A stretch of DNA of 64,000 bases, from contig CALVDG010000002.1 of assembly GCA_944326255.1 (NCBI GenBank), positions 62,001-126,000 of the forward strand, in the 5' to 3' direction. Under the pieces are notes generated by a model, which was given only the letters and a program-made list of their open reading frames with translations, had not been told where the DNA came from and made no database searches. Numbering within the stretch: position 1 is the first letter of the stretch; each line of letters opens with the position of its first letter. Shown here in pieces: positions 8,059-16,960 of this stretch. Both the position numbers and the translations under genes were made by a program. The DNA is from an uncultured Bacteroidales bacterium (GTDB lineage: Bacteria; Bacteroidota; Bacteroidia; Bacteroidales; UBA932).

Positions 8059-8718
8059 TTACTGTCTCATGGGTTTGAGATCATCGGAAATGATGAGCTG
8101 AGCCTCGGTGGCAGCCTGAACCTGTTCCACGGTAAACTCAGGATTGATCTCCCTCAGGACAATTCCTTTATCGGTAATGTCCATCACACCCATCTCAGTG
8201 ATGATCATATTGACCTGGCCGGCAGCGGTCAGGGGCAAACGGCATTTCTTGAGTATCTTGGGATTGCCCTTGGCAGTGTGCTCCATGGTCAGGATGACCT
8301 TACGGGCTCCTACCAGCAGGTCCATCGCACCGCCCATTCCGGGCACTTTCTTACCGGGGATAATCCAGTTGGCCAGGTCTCCTTTCTCGTCCACCTCGAG
8401 GGCTCCGAGGAAAGTCACGTCCACATGGCCGCCACGGATAATTTCAAACGAGGCGAGGGAGCTGCAGGCATACGCTCCCGGTACAGCAGTAATATATCCG
8501 CCGCCTGAATTGATAAAGTCCGGATCCTCCTCTCCCGGCCTGGGTGTGGGGCCCATGCCCACGAGTCCGTTCTCGCTCTGCAGGATAACGGATACTCCTT
8601 CGGGAAGGAAATCGGGAATCATCGTGGGAAGACCTATACCGAGGTTCACCACGTCTCCGTCCTTGAGTTCGAGGGCAGCCCTGCGGGCTATCACCTCTCT
8701 GATCTGATTCTTGTCCAT
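8059..8718 (-). CDS. atoA: Butyryl-CoA:acetoacetate CoA-transferase, subunit B
   Basis: Class I CoA-transferase beta subunit (219 residues). The catalytic glutamate is Glu49 in QSENGLVGMG, which forms the glutamyl-CoA thioester. GGGYITAVPGA and the GAMDLLVGARKV segment are family hallmarks. With the alpha subunit encoded eight genes earlier (16961-17614) it moves CoA from butyryl-CoA to acetoacetate, releasing butyrate. Separation of the two subunit genes within one operon is unusual, since atoD and atoA are normally adjacent. It lies between kamE and crt with gaps of 18 and 5 bases. Confidence 0.93.
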   Translation of the reverse strand: MDKNQIREVIARRAALELKDGDVVNLGIGLPTMIPDFLPEGVSVILQSENGLVGMGPTPRPGEEDPDFINSGGGYITAVPGAYACSSLASFEIIRGGHVDVTFLGALEVDEKGDLANWIIPGKKVPGMGGAMDLLVGARKVILTMEHTAKGNPKILKKCRLPLTAAGQVNMIITEMGVMDITDKGIVLREINPEFTVEQVQAATEAQLIISDDLKPMRQ

Positions 8719-8736
8719 TGTATTGAATATTAGTGA

Positions 8737-9528
8737 TTATTGTTTCTTGTGTCTTCTCACGTACTCCTCCGCGATGAACGAGGCCACGTCATCGGCGTAT
8801 GTGTTCATGCCGAAACCGGCGTCGTAGCCCAGCTCCTTGGCCAGCTCATGGGTGATGCGGGGACCTCCGCAGGCCAGTATGACCTTGTCGCGCAGCCCCT
8901 CGGCCTCCAGCAGTTCCACCAGTTCGGTGAGGTTCTTGATATGGATGTCCTTCTGGGTCACTGTCTGCGAGACTATAAGGGCATCGGCATGCAGTTCCAC
9001 CGCCTTGGCGATAAAGTCCTCGTTAGGTACCTGACTGCCAAGATTATAGGCATCTATCATATCGTAGCGCTCCAGGCCATAATGTCCGGCATAGCCCTTC
9101 ATGTTCATGATAGCGTCGATTCCGACAGTGTGCGCGTCCGTACCGGTACTTGCACCGACGATAACGAGCTTGCGTCCGATATTCTCCCGGATATACTCGT
9201 CGGTTGCGGGCATGTCCATGACGTTGGACTCTACTTTAGGCACGTGTATGGCTGTAAAGTCCACTGTCTGAGTGGCGCTTCCGTAGCAGTTGAAGAATGT
9301 GAAACCGGGGTTGAGCTCTTTGTAGAACACCACCTGAGGGTTATTCAGCCCCATGGCCTTGATAAGCTGCTTGGCAGCCTCCACTGCCTCGTCTCCGGCC
9401 GGAACGGGAAGAGTGAAGCTGAGCTGCACCTTACCGTCGTTCATTGTATCCCCGTAGGGTTTGATTGCCTTGAGGTTCAGATTCTTGTCAAAATCCTTCT
9501 CCTCCATTGAATATAAACCGCCGCTCAT
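8737..9528 (-). CDS. kamE: Lysine 5,6-aminomutase, beta subunit
   Basis: Cobalamin-binding subunit (263 residues) of the adenosylcobalamin- and PLP-dependent enzyme that turns D-lysine or L-beta-lysine into 2,5-diaminohexanoate or 3,5-diaminohexanoate. The base-off B12 motif DxHxxG is DAHTVG at 131-136, giving axial His133. Lys144, 11 residues on, is the residue known to hold PLP as an internal aldimine. Both numbers equal those I recall for the clostridial enzyme, which supports the chosen start (Met1 at 9528). The kamD stop lies one base upstream. Confidence 0.97.
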   Translation of the reverse strand: MSGGLYSMEEKDFDKNLNLKAIKPYGDTMNDGKVQLSFTLPVPAGDEAVEAAKQLIKAMGLNNPQVVFYKELNPGFTFFNCYGSATQTVDFTAIHVPKVESNVMDMPATDEYIRENIGRKLVIVGASTGTDAHTVGIDAIMNMKGYAGHYGLERYDMIDAYNLGSQVPNEDFIAKAVELHADALIVSQTVTQKDIHIKNLTELVELLEAEGLRDKVILACGGPRITHELAKELGYDAGFGMNTYADDVASFIAEEYVRRHKKQ

Positions 9529-9529
9529 A

Positions 9530-11083
9530 TTATTTTCCTCCTAACATTATCTTAATAAACGGATTCATATAGTTCTGCCCCTTGGGGGTCACGCCGTCGA
9601 GTCCCTTGCCTCCGTTACGGGGACGCTTGACATCGGCGAAGATACCTTTCTCCAAAGCCGTGAAAAGTCCTTCCTTGTTCAGCTTCTCCAGCAGCTCTAT
9701 GGCCTTGTCCAGCACCTCCTTGGCGCGTGTACGGATGATGCCGCCTTCCTTGAACTCCACCTCGTCGCCTATGCTCTTCATGTTGTTGAAGATATACTTG
9801 GCGTTCTCGATTGACAGGAAACGGTCGGACATGAAGGGAGTATGGATGGCCTCGGTAGGCATACCCAGAAGCTGGATACCCTGGTTGGTCCAGATACCCA
9901 CCATATTGAAGAGAGCGTCCTGGATATGGCCCCGGAAGATATTGCCAGTCATGAACTTTGTCGGGGGCATGTATTTAAGCGGAGCCTTGGGGAAGATCTC
10001 GCGGGCCATCTGGGCCTGGGCGAGCTCCAGCAGGAAGCCGTTCTCAAGCATCGGGTCCATCTCGAAGGCATGTCCGAGTCCCATCTGCTCCTCGGGAAGG
10101 CCGGCTATGAGAGCCAGCTGCTCGTTGATGATGTCGGAGGCCAGTACGGTGTGGGCAGCCTCGACTGCATCGGCAGTGGTCAGGTAGTTGTCCTCTCCGG
10201 TATTGATGATGACTCCGGCAAATCCGTTGATCACCCTGGAGAAGAACTGGTCTATCATCGTTCTCTGCATGTTGATGTCGCGGAACAGGATGCCGTAGAG
10301 CGCATCATTGAGCATCACATCAAGTCCCTCAAATGCACCCATTACGGCTATCTCGGGCATACACAGGCCGGAGCAGTAGTTACACAGGCGGATGTAGCGT
10401 CCTACCTCCTCTCCCACCTTGTCCAGGGCCTGGCGCATGATTCGGAAATTCTCCTGTGTGGCATAAGTGCCGCCGAAGCCCTCGGTAGTGGCTCCATAGG
10501 GCACATAGTCCAGCAGGGACTGGCCGGTGGTGCGGATGACGGCGATGATGTCGGCACCCTGACGTGCGGCGGCCTCGGCCTGCACCACGTCCTCGTAGAT
10601 GTTGCCCGTAGCCACGATCACATAGATGTAGGGCTTGGGACCCTCTCCTATCTTCTCGATATAGTCCTCGCGCCTTTTCCTGCGGGCCTTGATTTTCTCC
10701 ACAGAGGCCTTTATCGGGGCCTCGAGAGCCTTGTCTATCTCAGCCTTGGGGCGGATTTCCAATTTTGTAATGTCCAGTTTGCCGTCAGCGATCTCCTCTG
10801 CTATCTGCATGGGAGTCTTCCCGGTAACTACCATGGCATTGCCCACATAGAACAACGCGCCTTCTCCAAGGACTCCGGCAGCCTTGAGACTGTCCACCAC
10901 CACATTGGGAAGGGGCACCGAGTTGGCGTCCACTCCGTCTATTCCGAGCAGACGGCACAGGGTTCTCTCCACTGCGACAGTGGTATAACCGTCCACAAAA
11001 CGCTGGACATCGGCAGCAACACCGGCAGCGAGCTGCCTGGCGTATGCCACTTTCTTAGAATCTAATCCTAATTTGCTATTCAT
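9530..11083 (-). CDS. kamD: Lysine 5,6-aminomutase, alpha subunit
   Basis: Catalytic TIM-barrel subunit (517 residues, near the usual 516). Family-typical segments are IAVIRTTGQSLLDYVPYGAT, EGFGGTYATQENFR, LCNYCSGLCMPEIA and MQRTMIDQFFSRVI. It contributes most of the substrate and PLP contacts while KamE supplies cobalamin. Its start overlaps the kamC stop by 8 bases and its stop is one base from kamE, so the reactivase and mutase subunits are probably made in step. Confidence 0.96.
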   Translation of the reverse strand: MNSKLGLDSKKVAYARQLAAGVAADVQRFVDGYTTVAVERTLCRLLGIDGVDANSVPLPNVVVDSLKAAGVLGEGALFYVGNAMVVTGKTPMQIAEEIADGKLDITKLEIRPKAEIDKALEAPIKASVEKIKARRKRREDYIEKIGEGPKPYIYVIVATGNIYEDVVQAEAAARQGADIIAVIRTTGQSLLDYVPYGATTEGFGGTYATQENFRIMRQALDKVGEEVGRYIRLCNYCSGLCMPEIAVMGAFEGLDVMLNDALYGILFRDINMQRTMIDQFFSRVINGFAGVIINTGEDNYLTTADAVEAAHTVLASDIINEQLALIAGLPEEQMGLGHAFEMDPMLENGFLLELAQAQMAREIFPKAPLKYMPPTKFMTGNIFRGHIQDALFNMVGIWTNQGIQLLGMPTEAIHTPFMSDRFLSIENAKYIFNNMKSIGDEVEFKEGGIIRTRAKEVLDKAIELLEKLNKEGLFTALEKGIFADVKRPRNGGKGLDGVTPKGQNYMNPFIKIMLGGK

Positions 11084-12425
11084 ACTTCAACAGTTTTTTT
11101 GCCTCCCCTATCCATTCAGGGGAAATATTCAAGGACTCAGCCACATTGAGGGCCTCGTGGGGTACATCCCCGTCCGGGGCCGGGCAGAGCCTGTAATTCA
11201 TTTTTCCATTCACTATTCCGGTCACACGCAGCCTGCGGCAGTCACAGTCACCGGAAGAAACATTGTAATGCGTGGTCAGCAGGAGCGCAGCTCCTCTGCG
11301 GCCCAGCAGTGACACAAGCGACTCGACAAGAGCCATCCCCTCGATAGGATTGGTACTCCGCGCCGGCTCGTCTATCATAGCCACCATACCGGCTCCGTCT
11401 GTTGCGGAAGCGCGGACCGCACTGTCTATGGCGGTCATCTCCGCGGCGAACGAGGACAGACCGGCCGTCATGTCCTGAGCGTCCCCTGATATGAAGAAGA
11501 CCTGTCGCTTCAGCTCTATCCGTGCCGATTCTGCCGGTATGCCCATGCCGAAAGAGAAGAGATACTGGCACAGAGCAGCCATCTTCAGTACGACTGTCTT
11601 TCCTCCCATATTGGCACCGATTATGACCACCGGTCTGTCTCCGAACGAGACATCTATGGGAGTAAATTCCTTGCCGTCTTTTTCCAGGATAGACTTAATA
11701 TAAGGATGATACATGTCTTTATATGAAGTAGTCCCTGAAGATATCTCCGGTATGCACAGCCCCATTTCCCGCATCTGTACGGCCTTGGCCAGACTGATGT
11801 CCAGGACAGCCAGGGACTCCATCAGTTTTCTCAGCTCAGGAACAAAAGGCCGCAATGCATCGCATATACGGACCCTGATACGGCTTTCCTCGTCCTGCTC
11901 CTGCTGCATGAGTCTCTCCCTTGTATCGGGATTGCTATCCCTGGAGATAAGAAGCCTTAGACGCGCAAGTTCCTCCGAATAAGAATCGTAGATATAGAAC
12001 GAAGCTATATTGTTTCCGTCCGGATCAAGCACTGACAGCGGAACTTCCAGGGACGGCATCTCAGGAAAGAGTCCTGAATGACCCGCTGATGACAGATGCG
12101 AGGACACTCTCCTGCCCAGCATGATGAGATGCTTGATCTCGAAGAGCTCTATATCATCCACAGTAGCCCCTGACTCAGTCCGGTCGAGAGTGCCGGATAT
12201 GTTTTTCAGTCCGCACAGCTCCGTATGGAGCATGGCTGTCAGATTGCCGTCGGATGCTACTGGCATAAAGCTCCCGAGTACCGCATAGGCATCCCGGACA
12301 TCCTCCTCGCAGGAGCAGGATGATGAGTCCATCAGGTATCTGAGAGAGTATCCGGAAGCGACCGGAAGAGTCTCTATCATATACCTGAGACCGCAGGGCG
12401 AGTCTATGATGTCTCTAAGCTTCAT
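11076..12425 (-). CDS. kamC: KamC-like MutS-family ATPase, probable aminomutase reactivase subunit
   Basis: Protein of 449 residues resembling only the core and ATPase parts of MutS. Walker A is GANMGGKT at 270-277, followed by a MutS-type FGMGIPAESARIEL segment, a signature region SGDAQDMTAGLSSFAAEM at 313-330, Walker B MVAMIDE at 347-353 and TTH at 384-386. The mismatch-recognition and clamp domains of MutS are missing. Such proteins occur next to lysine 5,6-aminomutase genes and, as I recall, are named KamC, one half of an ATP-dependent factor that exchanges damaged cobalamin. It overlaps kamB by 11 bases and kamD by 8. The function is inferred from context. Confidence 0.8.
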   Translation of the reverse strand: MKLRDIIDSPCGLRYMIETLPVASGYSLRYLMDSSSCSCEEDVRDAYAVLGSFMPVASDGNLTAMLHTELCGLKNISGTLDRTESGATVDDIELFEIKHLIMLGRRVSSHLSSAGHSGLFPEMPSLEVPLSVLDPDGNNIASFYIYDSYSEELARLRLLISRDSNPDTRERLMQQEQDEESRIRVRICDALRPFVPELRKLMESLAVLDISLAKAVQMREMGLCIPEISSGTTSYKDMYHPYIKSILEKDGKEFTPIDVSFGDRPVVIIGANMGGKTVVLKMAALCQYLFSFGMGIPAESARIELKRQVFFISGDAQDMTAGLSSFAAEMTAIDSAVRASATDGAGMVAMIDEPARSTNPIEGMALVESLVSLLGRRGAALLLTTHYNVSSGDCDCRRLRVTGIVNGKMNYRLCPAPDGDVPHEALNVAESLNISPEWIGEAKKLLKYE

Positions 12426-13365
12426 GTCTCTTTATATCGTACACCGGTATCTGCAACTTGTCGGACAGTCTTGCGCACAAAAGTTCCGAATCCAGACGAT
12501 AACCGTTGGGAGCCAGCGGATTGACACATACGGCCAACAACACTGTACGCCGGCGTACTCTCAGCCGTCCGCCGGCACGTACAAAACTGCGGTACTGCCC
12601 CGGAGTGACGAATATCCTGGTGAAATCCTCCACCACGACCTCGTATCTGTCCAGGCCCCCGTCCTGTGTCAGACGGGCCAGCAGTCTGTCTGTCAGAGCT
12701 CCCGTTACATCCACCCTATCTGTATCCTCGCATATCTCCACGTCCGGAGCCATGGAGGATACGGTCACTGAACGGGCCGTGTCCGGATGCGTCTCAGCCA
12801 ACGGCAGACGTATCATCCCGACGCAGAACGCCGTAAGGTCCACCAGAGTGGAAAGGCTGGAGGAAAGCGCGGCACCTGTCGCCAGGACCATCGCATCGCT
12901 CACGGCCGGGGACGCGCTGCTCTTGCGCGACAACGCTCCGTCTATTATCGTAAGGTCTATTCCGAAACCGGATAAGCCGTCCATCCATCTTCTCAGGGAA
13001 GCTGTCGAAGAAGGCCCCGAAAGGATTACCTTTCCTTCCGAGACCACCTTCGCAGTTATCAGTCTTCCCAGAACTGTAGTCTCATCGGATACATCCACCA
13101 GTTCGGACACCATCCTGCGGGCCCGGTAATGAGTCTCGGATGTCGAGAAGAACATACCCTCGCGGAGCACTATCTCCGGCTTGGGAGTCCGTGTGACCTG
13201 ATCGGTCCTCTCTCCGTCCAGTCCTATGGATGTCACGCATACTCTGCGCCCGTCCAGCGGCATACGGCGGATGATGTAATTGAGGCATTCTGTCTTGCCG
13301 CAGTTCTTCTCCATACCGACGACCGCCACACTCCGATAGTTCAACAGTTCATGGACAAATGGCAT
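12415..13365 (-). CDS. kamB: KamB-like P-loop protein, probable aminomutase reactivase subunit
   Basis: Protein of 316 residues with a Walker A motif GMEKNCGKT at 17-25 and then a P-loop NTPase-like fold (DLTIIDGALSRKSSA may be the Walker B region near 138-152). The C-terminal third (about 205-316) is not recognised. The position between kamA and kamC and the overlap with kamC suggest that it and KamC form one complex. By analogy with other B12-eliminase and mutase reactivators, the complex would restore inactivated KamDE. The name follows what I recall of KamB in lysine fermenters; no biochemical assignment can be made from sequence alone. Confidence 0.72.
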   Translation of the reverse strand: MPFVHELLNYRSVAVVGMEKNCGKTECLNYIIRRMPLDGRRVCVTSIGLDGERTDQVTRTPKPEIVLREGMFFSTSETHYRARRMVSELVDVSDETTVLGRLITAKVVSEGKVILSGPSSTASLRRWMDGLSGFGIDLTIIDGALSRKSSASPAVSDAMVLATGAALSSSLSTLVDLTAFCVGMIRLPLAETHPDTARSVTVSSMAPDVEICEDTDRVDVTGALTDRLLARLTQDGGLDRYEVVVEDFTRIFVTPGQYRSFVRAGGRLRVRRRTVLLAVCVNPLAPNGYRLDSELLCARLSDKLQIPVYDIKRHEA

Positions 13366-13375
13366 CTAGTCAATA

Positions 13376-14626
13376 TTATTTGCTGTGATGTCTTTCCCTT
13401 CTCTTAAGGACAGTGGGCTCGATAGTCATCTTCTCGCCCTCCAGGAGCGACGCCACACCCTCAAGTCTGGCCTTGGCCTCACAGTCGGGACAATGGCACT
13501 CCGAATGATACTCAGGCGGTTCTGTGTATGTAGTAATCACACCCTCGAAATTCCTGAGAACCACCTTGCCCGGTGACTGGGATATGACATACTGGGGCAT
13601 AACAGGGGTCTTGCCGCCTCCGCCGGGAGCATCCACGACAAAAGTAGGCACCGCAAAACCGGAGGTATGTCCCCTGAGGCCCTCGATGATCTCTATACCC
13701 TTCGATACAGGGGTACGGAAATGCTCGAGTCCCATAGACAGGTCGCACTGGTATATATAATAAGGTCTCACCCTCATCTTCACCAGCTCGTGTACCAGAT
13801 GCTTCATGACATACACGCAGTCGTTGACTCCGCGCAGGAGCACGGACTGGTTGCCGAGAGGCACGCCCGCATCGGCCAGACGGGCACATGCGGCCGCTGA
13901 CTCGGGAGTAACCTCATTGGGATGGTTGAAGTGCGTGTTGAGCCATATCGGATGATACTTCTTCAGCATGTTGCACAGGTCGTCGGTAATCCTCTGGGGA
14001 CATACGACGGGGGTGCGGGAGCCGATACGGATAATCTCCACGTGAGGTATGGCACGCAGTCTCTTGATGATGTACTCCAGCTTTGCATCGCTGACCATCA
14101 GGGCATCTCCGCCAGAGAGAAGCACATCCCTGACCACGGGAGTCCTCTCCACATACTCGATGCACTTCTCAATCCTGTCTCCGGGAGACTCTGCGTCTTT
14201 CTGGCCGGCGAAACGGCGGCGGGTACAGTGACGGCAGTACATAGAGCACATGTCGGTGATGAGCATCAGGACCCTGTCGGGATACCTGTGGGTCAGTCCG
14301 GGTGTCGGAGAGTCCTCGTCCTCGTGCAGGGGGTCCAGCAGGTCCTCGGGAGCCTGGAATGTCTCGGCTGCCGTAGGTATAGCCTGCCTCCTGATAGGAC
14401 AGTGAGGATCGTCCGGATCAATCAGCGACAGATAATAAGGAGTGATAGCCATCCTAAGGGTGGAGAGGGTCTTGCGGACCCCCTCTTCCTCCTCCGGAGT
14501 GAGCTTAATGTATTTCTTAAGCTGGTCAAGAGTCTCTATACGGTTCTTGACCTGCCATTTCCAGTCATTCCACTGCTCGTCCGTAACTTCGGGGAACAGT
14601 ATTTTTCTACGCGAACGGTCTTCCAT
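13376..14626 (-). CDS. kamA: Lysine 2,3-aminomutase
   Basis: Radical SAM, PLP-dependent enzyme (416 residues) converting L-lysine to L-beta-lysine, the first step of the pathway. The [4Fe-4S] cysteines are C127, C131 and C134 (CSMYCRHC). The PLP lysine is K339 in PGGGGKT, and the substrate-binding aspartates are D295 and D332. Each is two residues later than in the clostridial enzyme as I recall it (125/129/132, 337, 293, 330), so residues that separate true lysine mutases from EpmB- or YodO-like relatives are kept. A Cys-rich tail (HSECHCPDCEAKA) near 375-387 fits the zinc-binding C-terminus of the family. Gaps are 9 bases to kdd and 10 to kamB. Confidence 0.97.
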   Translation of the reverse strand: MEDRSRRKILFPEVTDEQWNDWKWQVKNRIETLDQLKKYIKLTPEEEEGVRKTLSTLRMAITPYYLSLIDPDDPHCPIRRQAIPTAAETFQAPEDLLDPLHEDEDSPTPGLTHRYPDRVLMLITDMCSMYCRHCTRRRFAGQKDAESPGDRIEKCIEYVERTPVVRDVLLSGGDALMVSDAKLEYIIKRLRAIPHVEIIRIGSRTPVVCPQRITDDLCNMLKKYHPIWLNTHFNHPNEVTPESAAACARLADAGVPLGNQSVLLRGVNDCVYVMKHLVHELVKMRVRPYYIYQCDLSMGLEHFRTPVSKGIEIIEGLRGHTSGFAVPTFVVDAPGGGGKTPVMPQYVISQSPGKVVLRNFEGVITTYTEPPEYHSECHCPDCEAKARLEGVASLLEGEKMTIEPTVLKRRERHHSK

Positions 14627-14635
14627 AGCAAACTA

Positions 14636-15682
14636 TCAGGCGTAGAGTTCCGTGAATATCTTTCTGAGTTCCTCGCTTTCCCTGAGTTCCTGCAGAGTAA
14701 TCTCGGCATGACCCTTGGTGTAACCGTTTCCGATGAGCATGGTGACATCGCTGCCGACACCCTCGGCTCCGAGAGCCGCCTTCGTAAAGCTGGTGGCCAT
14801 GGAGAAGAAGTATACCAGACCGGTGTCCTTGGTGCAGAGAATGGATGTCATCTCTGTATCGGGGATGTTCACGTTGTTGATGGTGATGTCGCACATCTGG
14901 CCCTTTGTAAGCTCCTCTATCTTCTCCAGTACGGGTACTGCCTGGGTTGCGTCAGCCGAGAACACATAGTCGCAGAATCCGAGAGCCTGAAGTCTCTTGG
15001 TGCTCTTCTCGCTGTGGCAGAGACCGATAACCTTACCGGTAACACCGGCGCGTTTCTTGGCCTCGTAGCAGCAGAGCATACCGGACTTGCCGCCGGCTCC
15101 GATGATCAGGACTGTATCTCCGGGCTTTACCAGCTTGGCTGTCTGGGCGGGAGCTCCGGCCACATCGAGAGCTGAGAGCGCAAGCTTCTCAGGCAGGTCC
15201 GAAGGGATCTTGGCGTAGATACCGCTCTCGAAGAGGATAGCCTTACCGTCGATGTCCACCTGGTCCACATCAGCGCGGATCTCCTTGATCCTGTCGATGC
15301 GCAGAGGTGTCAGTGACAGGGATACGAGAGTAGCGATCTTGTCGCCTTCCTTGAGGTCGATCTTGTCCTTGAGGGCATCGCCTATCTTCTCGACAGTACC
15401 GAGAAGCATTCCGCCCGAACCTGTCCAGGGATTGCGGTGCTTGCCCTGCTTAGCTACTATATCCAGCATGATCTCCTTGATCTTCTCGGGGTCACCGCCG
15501 GCGCGGTTGGAGATATCGGTGAAAGAAGCCGAGTCAATATTGAGGGTCTGTACGTCGATGAGTATCTCATTGTCGTAGATCTCGTCCATATTGTTGTCCA
15601 GCTTGTCAGCGGGCTGAGGGAGCACTCCCTTAGGTGAAATTACTCTGTGAACTCCGTATTTATTTCCGTGTTTCTGTGCCAT
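14636..15682 (-). CDS. kdd: L-erythro-3,5-diaminohexanoate dehydrogenase
   Basis: NAD-dependent dehydrogenase of 348 residues that deaminates 3,5-diaminohexanoate to 5-amino-3-oxohexanoate. The N-terminal half has the family-specific NPWTGSGGMLLG segment (85-96). The nucleotide-binding loop is GAGGKSG at 195-201 in a medium-chain-dehydrogenase-like fold. It lacks the zinc-ligand set of alcohol dehydrogenases. The 43-base gap to kce is the widest in the operon, but no promoter-like box was seen in it. Confidence 0.94.
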   Translation of the reverse strand: MAQKHGNKYGVHRVISPKGVLPQPADKLDNNMDEIYDNEILIDVQTLNIDSASFTDISNRAGGDPEKIKEIMLDIVAKQGKHRNPWTGSGGMLLGTVEKIGDALKDKIDLKEGDKIATLVSLSLTPLRIDRIKEIRADVDQVDIDGKAILFESGIYAKIPSDLPEKLALSALDVAGAPAQTAKLVKPGDTVLIIGAGGKSGMLCCYEAKKRAGVTGKVIGLCHSEKSTKRLQALGFCDYVFSADATQAVPVLEKIEELTKGQMCDITINNVNIPDTEMTSILCTKDTGLVYFFSMATSFTKAALGAEGVGSDVTMLIGNGYTKGHAEITLQELRESEELRKIFTELYA

Positions 15683-15725
15683 AAATTTGTGATTTTAAGA
15701 TAGTTGATTAATTCATTTTAAATAT

Positions 15726-16553
15726 TTACTCAAGAGGTTTAAGAGACAGTATCCTACGTGCCTCGGCCGGTGTGGCGATCTCGCGTCCGAACTCGCGGGC
15801 GATACGCACCACCTTCTCCACCAACTCTCCGTTGGACTTGGCCAGGACACCCTTGCTCAGGTATACATTGTCCTCGAAGCCCACCCTGACGTGACCTCCG
15901 TCGATGATGGCTGCCGCTGCCAGAGGGAACTCGTAGCGGCCGATACCGGCCACAGTATATGTGGCGTCAGCGGGTATGCTGCCGCGCATGAAGACGAAGT
16001 CGCGGAGATCTCCTCCGATACCTCCGTTCACACCCATTACGAAGTCAAAATGCATGGGTGCCTGGATATATCCCTTGCGGTGCAGTCTGAGGGCCATCTC
16101 GATCATGGACTTGTCGAAGACCTCGAGCTCAGGTTTGATACCGCGCTCTATCATCCTCTGACCGAAATACTTGATGGTGTTCTCCGTATTCTCGAAGATA
16201 TCGTCTCCACCGAAGTTGAGAGTACCGCAGTCAAGAGTTGCCATCTCGGGCAGCAGCTCGGTGGGCTGAAGCCTCTCGTCGTTGGTCATGCCCACGGCTC
16301 CGCCTGTAGAAGGCTGGATGATGACATCGGGACATTCTTTCTTGATGGCCTCGATGATGACTCTGAAACGCTCCTTGCTCTGGGTAGGCGTACCGTCATC
16401 CTCACGCACGTGAAGATGGATGAGGGATGCTCCGGCATTATAGGCCGATTTGGCTTCCCTGACGCACTCCTCCACGGTATAAGGAACTGCCGGATTGTGC
16501 TCCTTGAGCACCTCGGCACCGCAGATGGCGGCGGTGATTATCAATTTTTCCAT
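15726..16553 (-). CDS. kce: 3-keto-5-aminohexanoate cleavage enzyme
   Basis: BKACE-family TIM barrel of 275 residues. It condenses 5-amino-3-oxohexanoate with acetyl-CoA and cleaves the product to acetoacetate and 3-aminobutyryl-CoA. Zn2+ ligands His46 and His48 (HLHVR) and Glu14 sit at exactly the positions I recall for the structurally studied Kce. Glu227 in GFEDN is the likely fourth residue (230 in that enzyme). Because it uses acetyl-CoA, the cycle needs a thiolase from elsewhere in the genome. Gaps are 43 and 18 bases to its neighbours. Confidence 0.95.
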   Translation of the reverse strand: MEKLIITAAICGAEVLKEHNPAVPYTVEECVREAKSAYNAGASLIHLHVREDDGTPTQSKERFRVIIEAIKKECPDVIIQPSTGGAVGMTNDERLQPTELLPEMATLDCGTLNFGGDDIFENTENTIKYFGQRMIERGIKPELEVFDKSMIEMALRLHRKGYIQAPMHFDFVMGVNGGIGGDLRDFVFMRGSIPADATYTVAGIGRYEFPLAAAAIIDGGHVRVGFEDNVYLSKGVLAKSNGELVEKVVRIAREFGREIATPAEARRILSLKPLE

Positions 16554-16571
16554 ATAAAGACAGTGATGTTG

Positions 16572-16958
16572 TTATTTCCTCTGACACTTCTTGGGCACCA
16601 CGCATGTACCGCTTGCCCTGCAGACCACTATAGGCTCTGCGAGCACGTCCGCAGCCGAGTCCGACACGTCAGGACGGGGTGCTATCACCTTTCTGGCCTC
16701 GAAGACCATCTTGCGGGAGGTATTGCCCACCGACACGATCTCACCCTCGGCCTCGATATAGTCTCCTGCATATACGGGAGCCATGAACTCGACATTGTCA
16801 TACGCCTTGAACAGGCCTTCGTCTCCGTCATTGATGATAAGCAGCTCAGTCGCCACGTCTCCGAAAAGCTGGAGCATCTTGGCTCCGTCCACAAGATTGC
16901 CGCCGTAGTGTGCGTCATGGCAGCTCATACGCATTCTGATAAGTGATTTTGCGCCCAT
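16572..16958 (-). CDS. kal: 3-aminobutyryl-CoA ammonia lyase
   Basis: Hot-dog-fold protein of 128 residues that eliminates ammonia from 3-aminobutyryl-CoA to give crotonyl-CoA. Family-typical segments are the N-terminal [16 protein letters not shown] and the central [21 protein letters not shown] strand-helix region. It lies two bases from the CoA-transferase A gene and 18 from kce. Similar hot-dog proteins include thioesterases, but this sequence and its neighbours make Kal the best assignment. Confidence 0.93.
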   Translation of the reverse strand: MGAKSLIRMRMSCHDAHYGGNLVDGAKMLQLFGDVATELLIINDGDEGLFKAYDNVEFMAPVYAGDYIEAEGEIVSVGNTSRKMVFEARKVIAPRPDVSDSAADVLAEPIVVCRASGTCVVPKKCQRK

Positions 16959-16960
16959 TG

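Noticed and set aside
9842..11065. Plus-strand frame (407 codons) inside kamD
   Set aside because: Antisense shadow of the aminomutase alpha gene.
11076..12425. Annotation of the MutS-like gene as DNA mismatch repair MutS
   Set aside because: The mismatch-recognition and clamp domains are absent and the gene overlaps kamB and kamD, so an aminomutase reactivase role fits better.
13922..15175. Long plus-strand frame (417 codons) across kamA and kdd
   Set aside because: Antisense to two motif-rich enzyme genes; low-complexity translation without recognisable domains.
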